A DNA stretch of 64,000 nt from Spirochaetales bacterium (GCA_016926955.1 JAFGNN010000030.1:62001-126000), one strand, 5' to 3'. Shown: positions 17,603 through 27,083, counted from the first letter of the stretch. The notes: generated by a model not told the origin, from the sequence alone. Numbers and translations: made by a program.

Positions 17603-18313
17603 ATGGATACGGACACCCCGGGAACCGAAGGTTCCGGGAACGCCGCGCGAGCGACGCGCCCCTCGCGCGGGCCGCGCCACGGCGGCGATGGCCTCGCGAA
17701 GTCCGCGCGCCGTGTCCGGCGGACCCTCCTCGTCGTCCTGGTCTCCGCGCTTGCGGGCCTCGCCGCGGGCTTCGGCATCGTGGCGCTGGCGAACGCGGAT
17801 CGGGCGGCCAGGGTCGAGGACGTCGCCGTGTTCGTCGCGGGAACCGCCGAGGCAGGCAAGCTCGTGCTGGCGGAAACCCGCGGCGTCTGGGAGGGCACGC
17901 GCCGGGTGCCGGCCAGCGTGCTCGGCATCCGCTCCGACTGGCAGGCCCGCTTCCGCGCTGGGTACCTGGTGCGCTGGTATGTGGACTTCCTCGAGGACGG
18001 TCCGCCGCGCGTCAGCTACGCGGACCATGTCGCCCTGGTGGAGGTGCCCCGCCTCCGGGCCGACCGCGCCGAATTCCTTCCGGAAACCTTCGCAATCCTC
18101 TCCGAGGACCGCTCGATGCTCGTGGACGAGGAGAAGGCCAAGATGGAGCTCGTGCGCGGCATCGGCGCCGAGCTCGCTTCCGTGGTGCCGCACCTCGACA
18201 CCGGCGCCTCGCCCCGGGCGACGGCCATGGCTTCGCTCGCTCGCCTCGTCCGGGACGCGTTCGTCGCGGCCGGCTTCCGCGTCGACCACGTGTCCGTCCG
18301 CTTCGTCGACTGA
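17603..18313 (+). CDS. Single-pass membrane protein, unknown
   Basis: 236 residues. Residues 1-38 are basic/low-complexity, followed by one membrane helix (TLLVVLVSALAGLAAGFGIV, about 41-60). The soluble part has beta strands such as LVRWYVDFLEDG and VSYADHVALVEVPRL, and ends FRVDHVSVRFVD. No family recognised. The start is supported by AAGGAGGAG about 6 nt before the ATG. It lies 29 nt after mtnP and is probably the last gene of that operon, but no role in methylthioadenosine salvage can be inferred. Confidence 0.65.
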   Translation: MDTDTPGTEGSGNAARATRPSRGPRHGGDGLAKSARRVRRTLLVVLVSALAGLAAGFGIVALANADRAARVEDVAVFVAGTAEAGKLVLAETRGVWEGTRRVPASVLGIRSDWQARFRAGYLVRWYVDFLEDGPPRVSYADHVALVEVPRLRADRAEFLPETFAILSEDRSMLVDEEKAKMELVRGIGAELASVVPHLDTGASPRATAMASLARLVRDAFVAAGFRVDHVSVRFVD

Positions 18314-18376
18314 ACCCGGACGGGAACTTTCCCGCTGGCCGTGTTTTCCGTATATTCGGATGAAACGGAGGCAGTC

Positions 18377-18580
18377 ATGAAATCGAACATGGGGACTCTC
18401 GATCGCGTCATCCGGATCGCCCTGGCCGCGCTCTTCGCCGTGCTGATCGCAACGGGAGTCGTCGTCGGGACCGGCGCCTGGATCCTCGGCGTGCTCGGGG
18501 CGGTGTTCCTCGTCACGGGCGTAATCGCCTTCTGCCCGCTCTACCTGCCCTTCGGCATCAGTACCCGGGGAAAGAAGTAG
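18377..18580 (+). CDS. DUF2892 (YgaP-like) small membrane protein
   Basis: 67-residue inner membrane protein of the DUF2892 family: MGTLDRVIRI amphipathic start, two membrane helices (IALAALFAVLIATGVVVG and LGVLGAVFLVTGVIAF), then CPLYLPFGI. The Cys-Pro at the end of the second helix is typical. The family is often fused or linked to rhodanese; no rhodanese is adjacent here. GGAGG lies 7 nt before the chosen ATG. Confidence 0.85.
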   Translation: MKSNMGTLDRVIRIALAALFAVLIATGVVVGTGAWILGVLGAVFLVTGVIAFCPLYLPFGISTRGKK

Positions 18581-18691
18581 CGAAGCAAGTACGGTTGCGC
18601 CCGCCGTCAGCGACGGGCGCCCGCCTCGACCCCGGTTGCGGGGGCGCGGCCCTCGCGGATCGGTGATGGTCGAGGGCCAGGGCCACGCTCC

Positions 18692-18719
18692 TTGCCGTCG
18701 CACAACGTGCGCATATACT
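18692..18719 (+). promoter_or_regulatory. Candidate promoter for the PAS/HisKA_2 kinase
   Basis: TTGCCG (18692-18697), a 16-nt spacer and TATACT (18714-18719). The -10 box ends 8 nt before the ATG at 18728, and no Shine-Dalgarno is visible, pointing to a leaderless message. Confidence 0.5.
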
Positions 18720-18727
18720 TTTCGGAC

Positions 18728-20032
18728 ATGACCCCAGCGGAGTTCTCACGCATTGGCCCGAAGCGGAATCCGCCGCGTCCTTCGCGACCACGTCTCTCGC
18801 CGCTCTCGCGCTCGTCGCGCCACACGCTCGCCCTGGCCCTCGCGCTCGCTTTCTCGTTCGGCGGCCCGGCATTCGCCCAAACCGAAGGGCCCGAAGGTTT
18901 TTCCCTCGTCGAGGGACATTCGGCGGTCATGCTCCTCATCGAGCCCGAGTCCGGGAATATCGTGGCGGCCAACGCGGCCGCCGACCGGTTTTACGGCTAT
19001 CGGCCCGGCGAACTCGAGACGATGAACATCAAGGACGTAAACGCTTTCGAGCCCGATGCGGTGGACGGGGAACGGAGTCGCGCCGCGGACGAGCAGCGCT
19101 CGTATTTCATCTTTCCGCACCGGCATTCCGACGGATCGGTGCACGCCGTCGAAGTCTATTCCTCCCCGGTAAGTACCTCGGAAGGCGATCTGCTGCTCTC
19201 GATAATCCACGACATCACAGGCAAGGCGCTTGCGCCGGACGACGTCGCGGAATACCAGGCGCGCCTCACTGCGCTCGCCGAGACGCGGGCCAACCAGCTG
19301 TCCCGCGCTCGGGGCGTCGTCGCCTTCGTGGCGGCGGCTCTGGCCGTGGCCATCGTCGCGGCTGTTGCGCTCGCCCACTCGGTCTCGGTGAGGAGGCGGG
19401 CGACCCTCCATGCGGAGGCGGCTCTCGCCGAGCGCACGAACCTCTACCGGGAACTCCAGCACCGCGTCAAGAATTCGCTGTCGACCATCGCGGCCCTGGT
19501 CGGCATCGAGACCTCGCGCGCCGCGGGCGAGGAGGCGCGGACGGCTCTGTCGGCCATCGGCGCGCGGATCGGCACGGTCGCTTCGCTTTACCGCATCCTC
19601 CATGAAAGCGGGAGCATCGGCGAGGTGGACGCGGCCCGCTATCTCGATGCCGTGGCGCGCTCCGCCCATGACGCGTGCGGCACTTCGTGCGCGGATATCG
19701 AGCTCGTCCTCGACCTGGCTCCCGTACCCCTCGATGCCCGGCAGGCGTCGGCGGTCGGCCTGGTGCTCAACGAGTTGCTGACCAACGCGTACAAGCACGC
19801 GTTCGCGGCGGGAGCCTCGGGCTCGATCATGGTACGCTTCGGCGATTCCGCGTCCGGGCGGCGGGAGCTCGCGGTCCTCACTGACGGCAAGCCCTTCCCT
19901 CCGGATTTCGATCCGGCGGCAGCGTCCGGCTTCGGGCTCCGCATGGTCGGCGAACTCGCGCGCCAGCTCCACGGCGAGCTGGCCCTGGCCGACGGCCCCG
20001 CTCCGGGGTTCGTCCTGAGGTATTCCGCATGA
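18728..20032 (+). CDS. Sensor histidine kinase, PAS + HisKA_2
   Basis: 434 residues: arginine-rich N-terminus, a hydrophobic segment resembling a signal peptide (TLALALALAFSFGGPAFA), a PAS domain (about 50-165, with MLLIEPESGNIVAANAAADRFYGY), a membrane helix (about 190-215), then a HisKA_2/HATPase core. The phospho-acceptor is His245 in ELQHRVKNSLST; the ATPase N-box is LVLNELLTNAYKHAF and the G-box region ends GFGLRMVGELARQL. The sensing part lies outside the membrane. The start at 18728 is preferred over 18692 because the upstream one overlaps a promoter -35 box. It overlaps the nitroreductase gene by ATGA; no response regulator is adjacent. Confidence 0.85.
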   Translation: MTPAEFSRIGPKRNPPRPSRPRLSPLSRSSRHTLALALALAFSFGGPAFAQTEGPEGFSLVEGHSAVMLLIEPESGNIVAANAAADRFYGYRPGELETMNIKDVNAFEPDAVDGERSRAADEQRSYFIFPHRHSDGSVHAVEVYSSPVSTSEGDLLLSIIHDITGKALAPDDVAEYQARLTALAETRANQLSRARGVVAFVAAALAVAIVAAVALAHSVSVRRRATLHAEAALAERTNLYRELQHRVKNSLSTIAALVGIETSRAAGEEARTALSAIGARIGTVASLYRILHESGSIGEVDAARYLDAVARSAHDACGTSCADIELVLDLAPVPLDARQASAVGLVLNELLTNAYKHAFAAGASGSIMVRFGDSASGRRELAVLTDGKPFPPDFDPAAASGFGLRMVGELARQLHGELALADGPAPGFVLRYSA

Positions 20033-20892
20033 GCATCGCCCTGGACACCCTGCTTTCGCGCCGCTCGGTGCGCTCCTTCGACGGCCGGCCGCTCGAAGCG
20101 GCGGACCGGGACGCGCTCGAGGCCGTTTTTGCCGAGGCTCGTCCGGGTCCGTTCGGCGGCAGGCCAAGGATCCGCTTGCTCGACGCGGCGCAGGCCGGCC
20201 TCGCGGACGCGGACCGTGCGCCGGCGCGCATCGGCGCCTACGGAGTGGTCTCCGGGGCCCGCGCCTGGCTGGTCGGCGCCATCGCGAACGCTCCCGACGC
20301 CTGCTCAGATTTCGGCTATGTCTTCGAAGGCATCGTGCTGTCGGCGGCGGGACGGGGGCTCGGCACCTGCTGGCTCGGCGGCACCTTCTCGCGCGGGGCC
20401 GCGGCGCGGGCCGTCGGGCTCGCGGAGCGCGAACTCCTTCCCGCCGTCTCCCCCGTCGGGTATCCCGCGGACCGGCGCACCCTCGTCGACGCCGCGTTCC
20501 GTCTCGGGGCCGGATCCGACGGGCGCAAGCCGTGGCGCGAGCTGTTCTTCGACGGCCAACCCGGCCGGCCCTTGCCCGCGTCCGGGCTCGGCGACTGGGC
20601 CGGCATTTTCGAGGCGGTCAGGCGCGCGCCCTCGGCCTCGAACCGGCAGCCCTGGCGCCTGGTGCGCGACGCTCCGGGCAGGGTCCGGCTGCTCTTCGCG
20701 GAAAACCGCGCCTACAACCGGGCGCTCGATCCCGTGCGCGTTCAGGAGCTCGACCTCGGCATCGCGATGCGACACATCGCCGAAGCGTGCGCCGCCACGG
20801 GCAGGACCGGCGCCTGGTCACGCCTGCCCGAGGACGCCATAAAACCCGCCGCGCCGTTCGCCTACCACGCCACCTGGCTCGGAGACGCCTAG
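20029..20892 (+). CDS. Nitroreductase family protein
   Basis: 287-residue FMN-dependent nitroreductase-like protein of the longer TM1586-like type. N-terminal SRRSVRSFDGRPLE contacts flavin phosphate, GLGTCWLGGTFSRG is the second conserved block, and RRAPSASNRQPWRL is the duplicated FMN-binding motif in the C-terminal half. Substrate unknown. The ATG overlaps the stop of the kinase gene (ATGA), so translation is coupled, an unusual partnership between a sensor kinase and a flavoenzyme. Confidence 0.85.
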   Translation: MSIALDTLLSRRSVRSFDGRPLEAADRDALEAVFAEARPGPFGGRPRIRLLDAAQAGLADADRAPARIGAYGVVSGARAWLVGAIANAPDACSDFGYVFEGIVLSAAGRGLGTCWLGGTFSRGAAARAVGLAERELLPAVSPVGYPADRRTLVDAAFRLGAGSDGRKPWRELFFDGQPGRPLPASGLGDWAGIFEAVRRAPSASNRQPWRLVRDAPGRVRLLFAENRAYNRALDPVRVQELDLGIAMRHIAEACAATGRTGAWSRLPEDAIKPAAPFAYHATWLGDA

Positions 20893-20939
20893 CCGCAAAG
20901 TGTGGCCGTGTTTTCGGGATGCCGGAGATCGGGGATTCC

Positions 20940-20956
20940 GGGGGAAAGGCAACTCG
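20940..20956 (+). repeat. Second copy of the 17-bp repeat
   Basis: GGGGGAAAGGCAACTCG, identical to 16181-16197, in the 149-nt gap between convergent genes. The gap shows no clear terminator. Confidence 0.8.
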
Positions 20957-21041
20957 TCCGCCTCCGCCCGCCCTCGCGCCGCGTCATCGCTCGCACCGGG
21001 AAGCTCGCTTTGCCCGCCCGCCGCATCGACGGCGGCCGGCC

Positions 21042-22229
21042 CTACGGTCGGGGCTGGAGCCGCCAGAGCCTGCCCGCCGGGCCGTCAGAAAGCAGGTACA
21101 CCAGTCCGTCGGGCCCGACGCGCACGTCGCGGATGCGGCCGATATCGCCGTCGAGCAGGACCTCCTCGGCCACGACCCGGCGTCCGTCCAGGACCAGCCT
21201 GACGAGCTTCTGCCCGGCGAGCGAGCCCGCGAGCAGGTTCCCGCGCCAGGCGGGGAACGGGTCGCCCGAATAGAAGGCCAGGCCCGAGGGCGCGATGGAC
21301 GGGGTCCAGTGCAGGATCGGGTCCGTCACGCCCGGAGCCGTAGCGCCGACGCCTACCTTCGCCCCCGAATATGCCACACCGTAGGTGGTCAGGTCCCACC
21401 CGTAATCCGCGCCGCGGAGTACGACGTTCACCTCGTCGCCGCCCTTGGGGCCGTGCTCGGTCAGCCAGGGCAGGCCGTCCGCGGGGTTGATGGCGAGTCC
21501 CTGCGCGTTCCGGTGGCCGAGCGACCAGACGGCCGGCGCGTCGCCGGAACCGCCAGCGAAGGGATTGTCAGCAGGGACGGAGCCGTCGTCGCGGAGCCGG
21601 ATCACCTTGCCCTGGCCGTCGGCAGGATCACGCGCGCGCTTGCCGTCACCGCGCTCACCGGTGGTGACGAACAGGTAGCCCGCCGCGTCGAACGCGAGGC
21701 GCGAACCGAAATGGACGCCAGCCCCCGTCTTTTTCGAAGCGCGCCAGATGACGCGACCCTCGACGAGGGCCGGCACCGCGCCGGGACGCTCCTCGAGCCT
21801 CGCGCGGTATACGGCGGTCGAGGCTCCGCCGGCTCCGGGCTCGGCGAAGGAGAGGTACACGAGTCGGTTCTCCGAAAACCGCGGGTGGAGCGCGACGTCG
21901 AGCAGCCCCCCCTGTCCGGCCGCCGCGACCTTCGGCGGGCCGGCAACGGGGACAGAGCTCGAGCCGTCGACCAGCAGGAGCCTGCCTCCGCGCTCGGTGA
22001 CCAGCGCGCGACCGTCCGGGAGGAAGGCCAGCGCCCAGGGATTGGAAAAGGCGACGGGGAATTCCGCGAGTACGAAAGGTACCTCGGCACCCGGCCTGGA
22101 CTCAGCCACGATTCGGGGCTCGTCCAGTCGTACGGAATCGGCCCGGGCTGGCCATTGGACGGCAGACAGGAACAAGGTGGCGACGAGGAGCTGACGCCAG
22201 GCATTGCGATACCGAACATTCGTATTCAT
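21042..22229 (-). CDS. PQQ-dependent sugar dehydrogenase-like protein (YliI/Asd type)
   Basis: 395-residue exported six-bladed beta-propeller of the glucose/sorbosone dehydrogenase family, oxidising sugars in the periplasm with PQQ in known members. Signal peptide at 1-30 (LLVATLFLSAVQWPARA). Family motifs: NPWALAFLPDG, GQGGLLDVALHPRF, HFGSRLAFD, GHRNAQGLA, TEHGPKGGDEVN and DYGWDL. The ATG at 22229 is preferred over the in-frame TTG at 22247. No PQQ synthesis genes are nearby, so the cofactor may be taken up. The region before the gene is AT-rich, unlike its surroundings, and probably carries the promoter. Confidence 0.88.
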   Translation of the reverse strand: MNTNVRYRNAWRQLLVATLFLSAVQWPARADSVRLDEPRIVAESRPGAEVPFVLAEFPVAFSNPWALAFLPDGRALVTERGGRLLLVDGSSSVPVAGPPKVAAAGQGGLLDVALHPRFSENRLVYLSFAEPGAGGASTAVYRARLEERPGAVPALVEGRVIWRASKKTGAGVHFGSRLAFDAAGYLFVTTGERGDGKRARDPADGQGKVIRLRDDGSVPADNPFAGGSGDAPAVWSLGHRNAQGLAINPADGLPWLTEHGPKGGDEVNVVLRGADYGWDLTTYGVAYSGAKVGVGATAPGVTDPILHWTPSIAPSGLAFYSGDPFPAWRGNLLAGSLAGQKLVRLVLDGRRVVAEEVLLDGDIGRIRDVRVGPDGLVYLLSDGPAGRLWRLQPRP

Positions 22230-22357
22230 GACTGTAAATATAATCAAAATTGAGTCGAGGGCATACCTTTGGCGGCGGACCGGCGCGACGGGTTCCCTGC
22301 CGATCGCGGTCTTGTCTTCCGTTCCGGGTCCGGGAGCCGCTCCACATCCGCCTCAGG

Positions 22358-22708
22358 TCACCCTCGTCCGATAAGGAAGACGCCGACGCAGACCAGCGCG
22401 ACGCCGATCGCCTTGTTGAGGGTCAAAGGTTCGCCGAGGAAGATCGCCGAGGCGCCGACGATGAGCACGTAGGAGGCGCTCGCCGACGGGGCCGCGACGC
22501 TCAGGGGTAGTAGCTTCAGGGCGTTCAGCCAGAAGAAGAGGCTGGCGGTGTAGAAGAACGCGCCTGCGAGGATGAACGGATTGCCGACGACGCCGCGCAG
22601 GCTCAGGACGGATCCGGTCGGAACGCCCTTCTTGAGCAGAATCTGGCCGCAGACCGTGAAGCTCACGGTCGCGAGGAGATACAAGCCGCCCTTGCCGCCG
22701 AACGCCAT
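22358..22708 (-). CDS. Small EamA/SMR-type transporter
   Basis: 116 residues with four membrane helices (LYLLATVSFTVCGQILLKKG, FILAGAFFYTASLFFWLNAL, PSASASYVLIVGASAIFLGE, IGVALVCVGVFLIGRG). The pattern matches half-size EamA or small multidrug resistance proteins such as ArnE/EmrE; the family Glu in helix 1 is not seen, so EamA-like is more likely. Expected to work as a dimer. Start at 22708 has GAGGAGG 7 nt upstream; the first ATG at 22735 lacks one. Confidence 0.75.
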   Translation of the reverse strand: MAFGGKGGLYLLATVSFTVCGQILLKKGVPTGSVLSLRGVVGNPFILAGAFFYTASLFFWLNALKLLPLSVAAPSASASYVLIVGASAIFLGEPLTLNKAIGVALVCVGVFLIGRG

Positions 22709-22839
22709 CCAAGCCTCCTCGCGATTCCGCGTCATCGACCGTGTCGGGCGGAGACGCGTCGCATCCTTGGGGGCATGGTGACGCGCTCGCGGCGAGGGCG
22801 CAAGCCCCGGAAGCGCTTTGCTCGGGCCGGCGGCTTCCC

Positions 22840-22868
22840 TTGACCCCGGTCCGGCGGAGGGCTAGGCT
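22840..22868 (+). promoter_or_regulatory. Promoter of sbcDC
   Basis: TTGACC (22840-22845), a 17-nt spacer and TAGGCT (22863-22868). The -10 box ends 8 nt before the sbcD ATG, so the transcript would have almost no leader. Confidence 0.6.
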
Positions 22869-22876
22869 GGGCGGCC

Positions 22877-24097
22877 ATGCGATTCATCCATGCCTCAGAC
22901 CTCCATTTGGGAAGGACGCTCCGCGAACGCCCGCTCCGCGACGAGCAGGCCGCCATGCTGGATGCCTTATCCGCGGCTGCCCGGGATGCGACGGTGGCAG
23001 CGCTCGTGATCGCGGGCGACATATATGACCGGGGCGTGCCTCCGCCTGAAGCTGTCGCCTTGCTGGACGGCTTCCTGGCGGGCCTCAGGATCGATCGCCC
23101 CGATCTGGTGATCATCGCTATCCCGGGCAACCATGATTCGGCCGCCCGGCTCTCCTTCGGCGCCCGGCTCTTCGAGGGTGCGGGCGTACATATCAGGACT
23201 GACGCGGAATCGTGCGTCCTGCCCGTCGTTGTAGAGCGCGACGGGGAACGGGCCGCGTTCTGGCCCCTGCCCTTCCTGACGCCGGGTTGTCTGCCGCCGG
23301 ATTTCGGGCGGCAGGCTCCGGAGGGACGCGCCGGAGCGGCGCTCGGGGAGCTCGATTTCGGCGAGGCTCCGCCCGAACGGCTGCGTTCGCAGGAGGACCT
23401 GTGCGCCACGGCAGTCTCCGCGATCGTTCGAAGGCTCGAGCCGGGCAGGTCCAACATCCTGGTCGCCCACCTGTTCGCCCGTGGCGGGGCCGCGAGCGAA
23501 TCGGAGCGCGCCTTCGTCGGAGCCGCGGAGCAGGTGGACGCGGGACTTTTCGACGCGTTCGATTATGCGGCCCTCGGCCATCTGCACCGCCCGCAGGCGG
23601 CCGGCGCGAAAGGACGCTATTCCGGGGCGCCCTTGGCCTACTCGTTCGACGAGTCCGGACAGGAGCGGGGTTTCCTGGTCGTGGATGTCGAACCACTCGC
23701 GCCCGCGAAGGTCCAGTTCGTCCCTGTCGTCCCGATCCGGGCCCTCAGGCGCATCGTCGGAACGTGGGACGAGATCATGTCCGCGGCCGCGCGGGACCAG
23801 AATCCCGACGATTTCATCGAAGCGGTGATCGAGGATCCGGCGCCGGTTCTGAATCCGGTGGAACGCCTGCGAGAGCGTTTGCCGAACCTTCTCTCCGTTC
23901 GGCAGGCGGCCTTCGAGTCGTCGGGGGGCGATGCCTCGGCGGGCCCCGTCCGGATGGAGCGCGCAGACGCCGCGGGCGTGCTTGACGATTTCCGGGCCTT
24001 CCACCGCGAGGTTCTTGGGACGGAAGTGGAAGCCGATGCGCTCGCGTTGATGACCGGCTTGGTCGAGGAGGCGGAGCGTGCGGCCCGTCAGGCTTAA
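22877..24097 (+). CDS. sbcD: Exonuclease subunit SbcD
   Basis: Mre11-type nuclease subunit of the SbcCD complex, which opens hairpins and processes double-strand breaks in a Mn- and ATP-dependent way. 406 residues with the metallophosphoesterase motifs in order: DLHLGR (8-13), GDIYDRG, GNHD, then VAHLF and GHLHRPQ. The C-terminal part carries the capping domain. sbcC starts within its last codons (20-nt overlap). No ribosome binding site is evident, in line with a very short leader. Confidence 0.95.
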   Translation: MRFIHASDLHLGRTLRERPLRDEQAAMLDALSAAARDATVAALVIAGDIYDRGVPPPEAVALLDGFLAGLRIDRPDLVIIAIPGNHDSAARLSFGARLFEGAGVHIRTDAESCVLPVVVERDGERAAFWPLPFLTPGCLPPDFGRQAPEGRAGAALGELDFGEAPPERLRSQEDLCATAVSAIVRRLEPGRSNILVAHLFARGGAASESERAFVGAAEQVDAGLFDAFDYAALGHLHRPQAAGAKGRYSGAPLAYSFDESGQERGFLVVDVEPLAPAKVQFVPVVPIRALRRIVGTWDEIMSAAARDQNPDDFIEAVIEDPAPVLNPVERLRERLPNLLSVRQAAFESSGGDASAGPVRMERADAAGVLDDFRAFHREVLGTEVEADALALMTGLVEEAERAARQA

Positions 24098-27083
24098 GCT
24101 CGAGAATTTCGGACCTTACCGCGCCCCGGCCGAAGTCGACTTCGAAAAGCTCGGCGGCTTGTTCCTGGTGCACGGAAAGACCGGATCCGGAAAGACCACC
24201 CTGTTCGACGCCATGACTTACGCGCTCTACGGCAAGGCGCCCGGGGCGCGGAGCAGCCTCGAAAGCCAGCTTGCCTCCCATTGGGCCGAACCCGGAGAGG
24301 CGTCGAGCGTTTCGTTCGAATTCATCGTCGGGGGACGGCGTTACCTGGCCGAAAGGAATCCGCCGTCGCGACGGGTAAAGCGCAACGGCGAGATGGATTT
24401 GACGCCGCCATCCGCGACGCTTTCGAGATTCGAGGACGGGGGATGGAAGCCGATCGCGTCCAAGGTTTCCGAAGCCGGCGCCGCGGCCGCCGGGCTGCTC
24501 GGCCTGAGCGCCGATGAATTCTCGAAGGTCGTGCTCTTGCCGCAGGGAGAATTCCAGCGCTTCCTCGAGATGGGCAGCAAGGATCGCACCGCCGTGCTCG
24601 AGAAGCTGTTTCCCGTGGACCTGCACGAAACCACGACGAGCTTGGCGCGAGAAAAGGCAAAGGCGGCAGAGGAAGCCGCCGGGCTGGTCGGCGCGGCGTT
24701 GGCGAGAATCGCCGCGGAGGAACCGGAGGAAGGTGCCGAGGAGGCGCTCGCGACGCTTCGAGGCAGACTCGAACAGGCAGAAATCGGACGCCAGGCCGCC
24801 GCGGCGGAGGCGACCTTGCTCGCGCTCGCGCTCGAGGCGGCTCGCGCGAAGAGCGAGGCTCTCAAACGGGCCTCTGACGCACGCACAAGGTTGGAGGCAC
24901 TCGAAGCCGCCTCCGCTGAAATGGACGCGCTCGCGACCCGCCTTCAAGCCGCGCGGCGGGCCGCGGAAGCGGCGCCCGAGATCGCCGAGGCGCGGAGGAG
25001 CGCCGAAGAATCCGCTGCCGCCGAAGCACGTTTGGCGGGGCTTCGCGACGAAGCCCTCGCGGTCCAGTCGAACGAGGACGCCATCGCGGAGAGGCTTGCG
25101 GAATCCGCCAGGCTCGTGGAGCGGATCGCGGTTATTGACGGCGACATGGGCTCCATCGCGGCGGCGCTCGAAGCCTGGGACAGAGCGGCGCACCTGTCGG
25201 AACGGCGCCTGATGTCCGAGCGGCGGCTCAAGGCGGCCCAGGCACAGGCGGAATCGCGCGGCCACGCGCTCGTGTCCGCGGAGGACAGGCTCGCGACGCT
25301 CGCCGTTCCGGACGGAGAGGACGAGCGCCGGCAGTCGGCTTCCGAGGCGGCGCGGGCCGCGTACGAGGCCGCGCGCGACGCGAAGTTGCGCGCCGACGCG
25401 CTCGAGGCGGATCGGGTCGCTCTCGGCAGGGCCGTCGAAGCTTTGGCCAAGGCCGAAGCCGAGCGGTCGGAATCCCGCGATCGGCTGGCCGGACTCGATG
25501 CCCGCATCCAGGAAGCCGTCGCGCTCCGCGACGCCTCGGCGGCCGCGTTGCTCGCAGCGGGCTTGAGCTCCGGTTCGCCATGCCCCGTATGCGGATCGAC
25601 CGATCATCCTGCCCCTGCCAGACCGCTCGAAACGACGACGATCGACTCCGCTTCCTTCCGGGTGCTCGAAGCAGAGCGACGCGTGGCGATGGAACGCCAT
25701 TCGAGGGCCGCGGCAGAGCTTGACTCGCTCAAAGCCGCTGTCGAGAGGGGGAGGGCCGCCCTGGAGGAACGGGAAGGGCTCGACCCTGCCGCGGCCAGGG
25801 CTGCCTTCGAGGCGGCCGGGCGCGACGACGAGGCCGCCGCCGCTTCGCTCCGCGAACTCGCGTCGCTCCGGCGGCGTCGCGACGAGGCGTCGGTATCCGT
25901 CGAGGCCGCCCGCTCCGAACTGAAAGCGGCGAACGACAATCTCGCCGTCGAGCGCGAGACCTACGCCCGGCTGGACGCGGAAGCCGCCGAAAACGCGAAG
26001 GCGGCAGGGACGTTAGACCCTCGCCCGCGTCTTGAGGCGCTCCGGAAGGAGCGAGCCGACGCGGAGTCTCGCCGCGCAGGGCTGGAGGCGGAACGGGTAG
26101 CCCATATCGAGAAACGATCGCGGGTGGCCAGCGCCATCGAGGAGACGCTCGCCCGTACCGAAGCACTGCGCCAGCAGGCGGTCCGGGCGGCCGAGCGCCG
26201 GGATGCGGCGCTTGAGCGCTGCGGCTTCGACGGCGAAACGGCCGTCCTCGAGGCTTTCCTTCCGCCGGAAGGCATCCTGGCCCTGGAAAAGCGACGGAGC
26301 GCCTGGGATAGGGATCTGGCCGCGGCGCGCGCCGCCCTGGAGGAGGCACTCCGGTCGGCACAGGGTCCGATTCCGGACAGCGATGAAATCGCTGTCCGGC
26401 TCAGGGACGCTGAGGAACGCCGGGTCGCCGCGGAGCTCGCGAGGGACGCCGCGCGTGACGAGGTGTTCCGCCTGCGGGCGCTCGTCGACGACCGGGCTCG
26501 ACTTGAAGCCGAGCGGCAGGACCTCGACGCGCGACACGCCAGGCTCTCCAGCCTTTCCCAGCTGCTTTCCGGGACAATCAACCAACGGAGGCTGCCGTTC
26601 AAGAATTTCGCGCTCGGGGCATGGTTCCGCGCCGTGGTCGATCGCGCGAACCTCCGGCTCAGGGAGATGTCCGGGGGCCGCTACAGCCTCGCGGTGGAGG
26701 ATCAGGGGGGGCGCGGGTTCGGCGGACTCGATCTGGCCGTCCGGGATGCCTATACCGGTACCTCGCGCGCGACCGGCACCCTGTCCGGCGGCGAACGGTT
26801 CCTCGCCTCGGTCTCGCTCGCCCTCGGTCTCGCGGACGCGATCCGGGAACGTTCGGGCGGCGCCGCGCTCGAGGCGGTGTTCATCGACGAAGGCTTCGGA
26901 TCGTTGGACGAGGAAGCGCTCGACCGGGCCATCGCCGCGCTCGAGTCCATCAGGGGAGCGCGCATGATCGGCATCGTGTCCCATGTCGCGGCCTTGCGGT
27001 CGCGCGTGCCGTCGCGGATAGAGGTGCTTCGGGAGCGGGAGGGCTCCAGGATCGTCCTGGCCGAGGGTTTGGAGGAAGAATAG
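24078..27083 (+). CDS. sbcC: Exonuclease subunit SbcC
   Basis: Rad50-type SMC ATPase of SbcCD, 1001 residues, start codon GTG inside the sbcD end. Walker A GKTGSGKTT at residues 33-41, Q-loop region VLLPQGEFQRFLEM near 155, long alanine/glutamate/arginine-rich coiled coils, the zinc hook CPVC at Cys502 and Cys505, ABC signature LSGGE near 900 and Walker B VFIDEGFGSLD near 935. The domains are complete and in the expected order. Together with SbcD it repairs DNA in the cytoplasm. Confidence 0.95.
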   Translation: MRPVRLKLENFGPYRAPAEVDFEKLGGLFLVHGKTGSGKTTLFDAMTYALYGKAPGARSSLESQLASHWAEPGEASSVSFEFIVGGRRYLAERNPPSRRVKRNGEMDLTPPSATLSRFEDGGWKPIASKVSEAGAAAAGLLGLSADEFSKVVLLPQGEFQRFLEMGSKDRTAVLEKLFPVDLHETTTSLAREKAKAAEEAAGLVGAALARIAAEEPEEGAEEALATLRGRLEQAEIGRQAAAAEATLLALALEAARAKSEALKRASDARTRLEALEAASAEMDALATRLQAARRAAEAAPEIAEARRSAEESAAAEARLAGLRDEALAVQSNEDAIAERLAESARLVERIAVIDGDMGSIAAALEAWDRAAHLSERRLMSERRLKAAQAQAESRGHALVSAEDRLATLAVPDGEDERRQSASEAARAAYEAARDAKLRADALEADRVALGRAVEALAKAEAERSESRDRLAGLDARIQEAVALRDASAAALLAAGLSSGSPCPVCGSTDHPAPARPLETTTIDSASFRVLEAERRVAMERHSRAAAELDSLKAAVERGRAALEEREGLDPAAARAAFEAAGRDDEAAAASLRELASLRRRRDEASVSVEAARSELKAANDNLAVERETYARLDAEAAENAKAAGTLDPRPRLEALRKERADAESRRAGLEAERVAHIEKRSRVASAIEETLARTEALRQQAVRAAERRDAALERCGFDGETAVLEAFLPPEGILALEKRRSAWDRDLAAARAALEEALRSAQGPIPDSDEIAVRLRDAEERRVAAELARDAARDEVFRLRALVDDRARLEAERQDLDARHARLSSLSQLLSGTINQRRLPFKNFALGAWFRAVVDRANLRLREMSGGRYSLAVEDQGGRGFGGLDLAVRDAYTGTSRATGTLSGGERFLASVSLALGLADAIRERSGGAALEAVFIDEGFGSLDEEALDRAIAALESIRGARMIGIVSHVAALRSRVPSRIEVLREREGSRIVLAEGLEEE

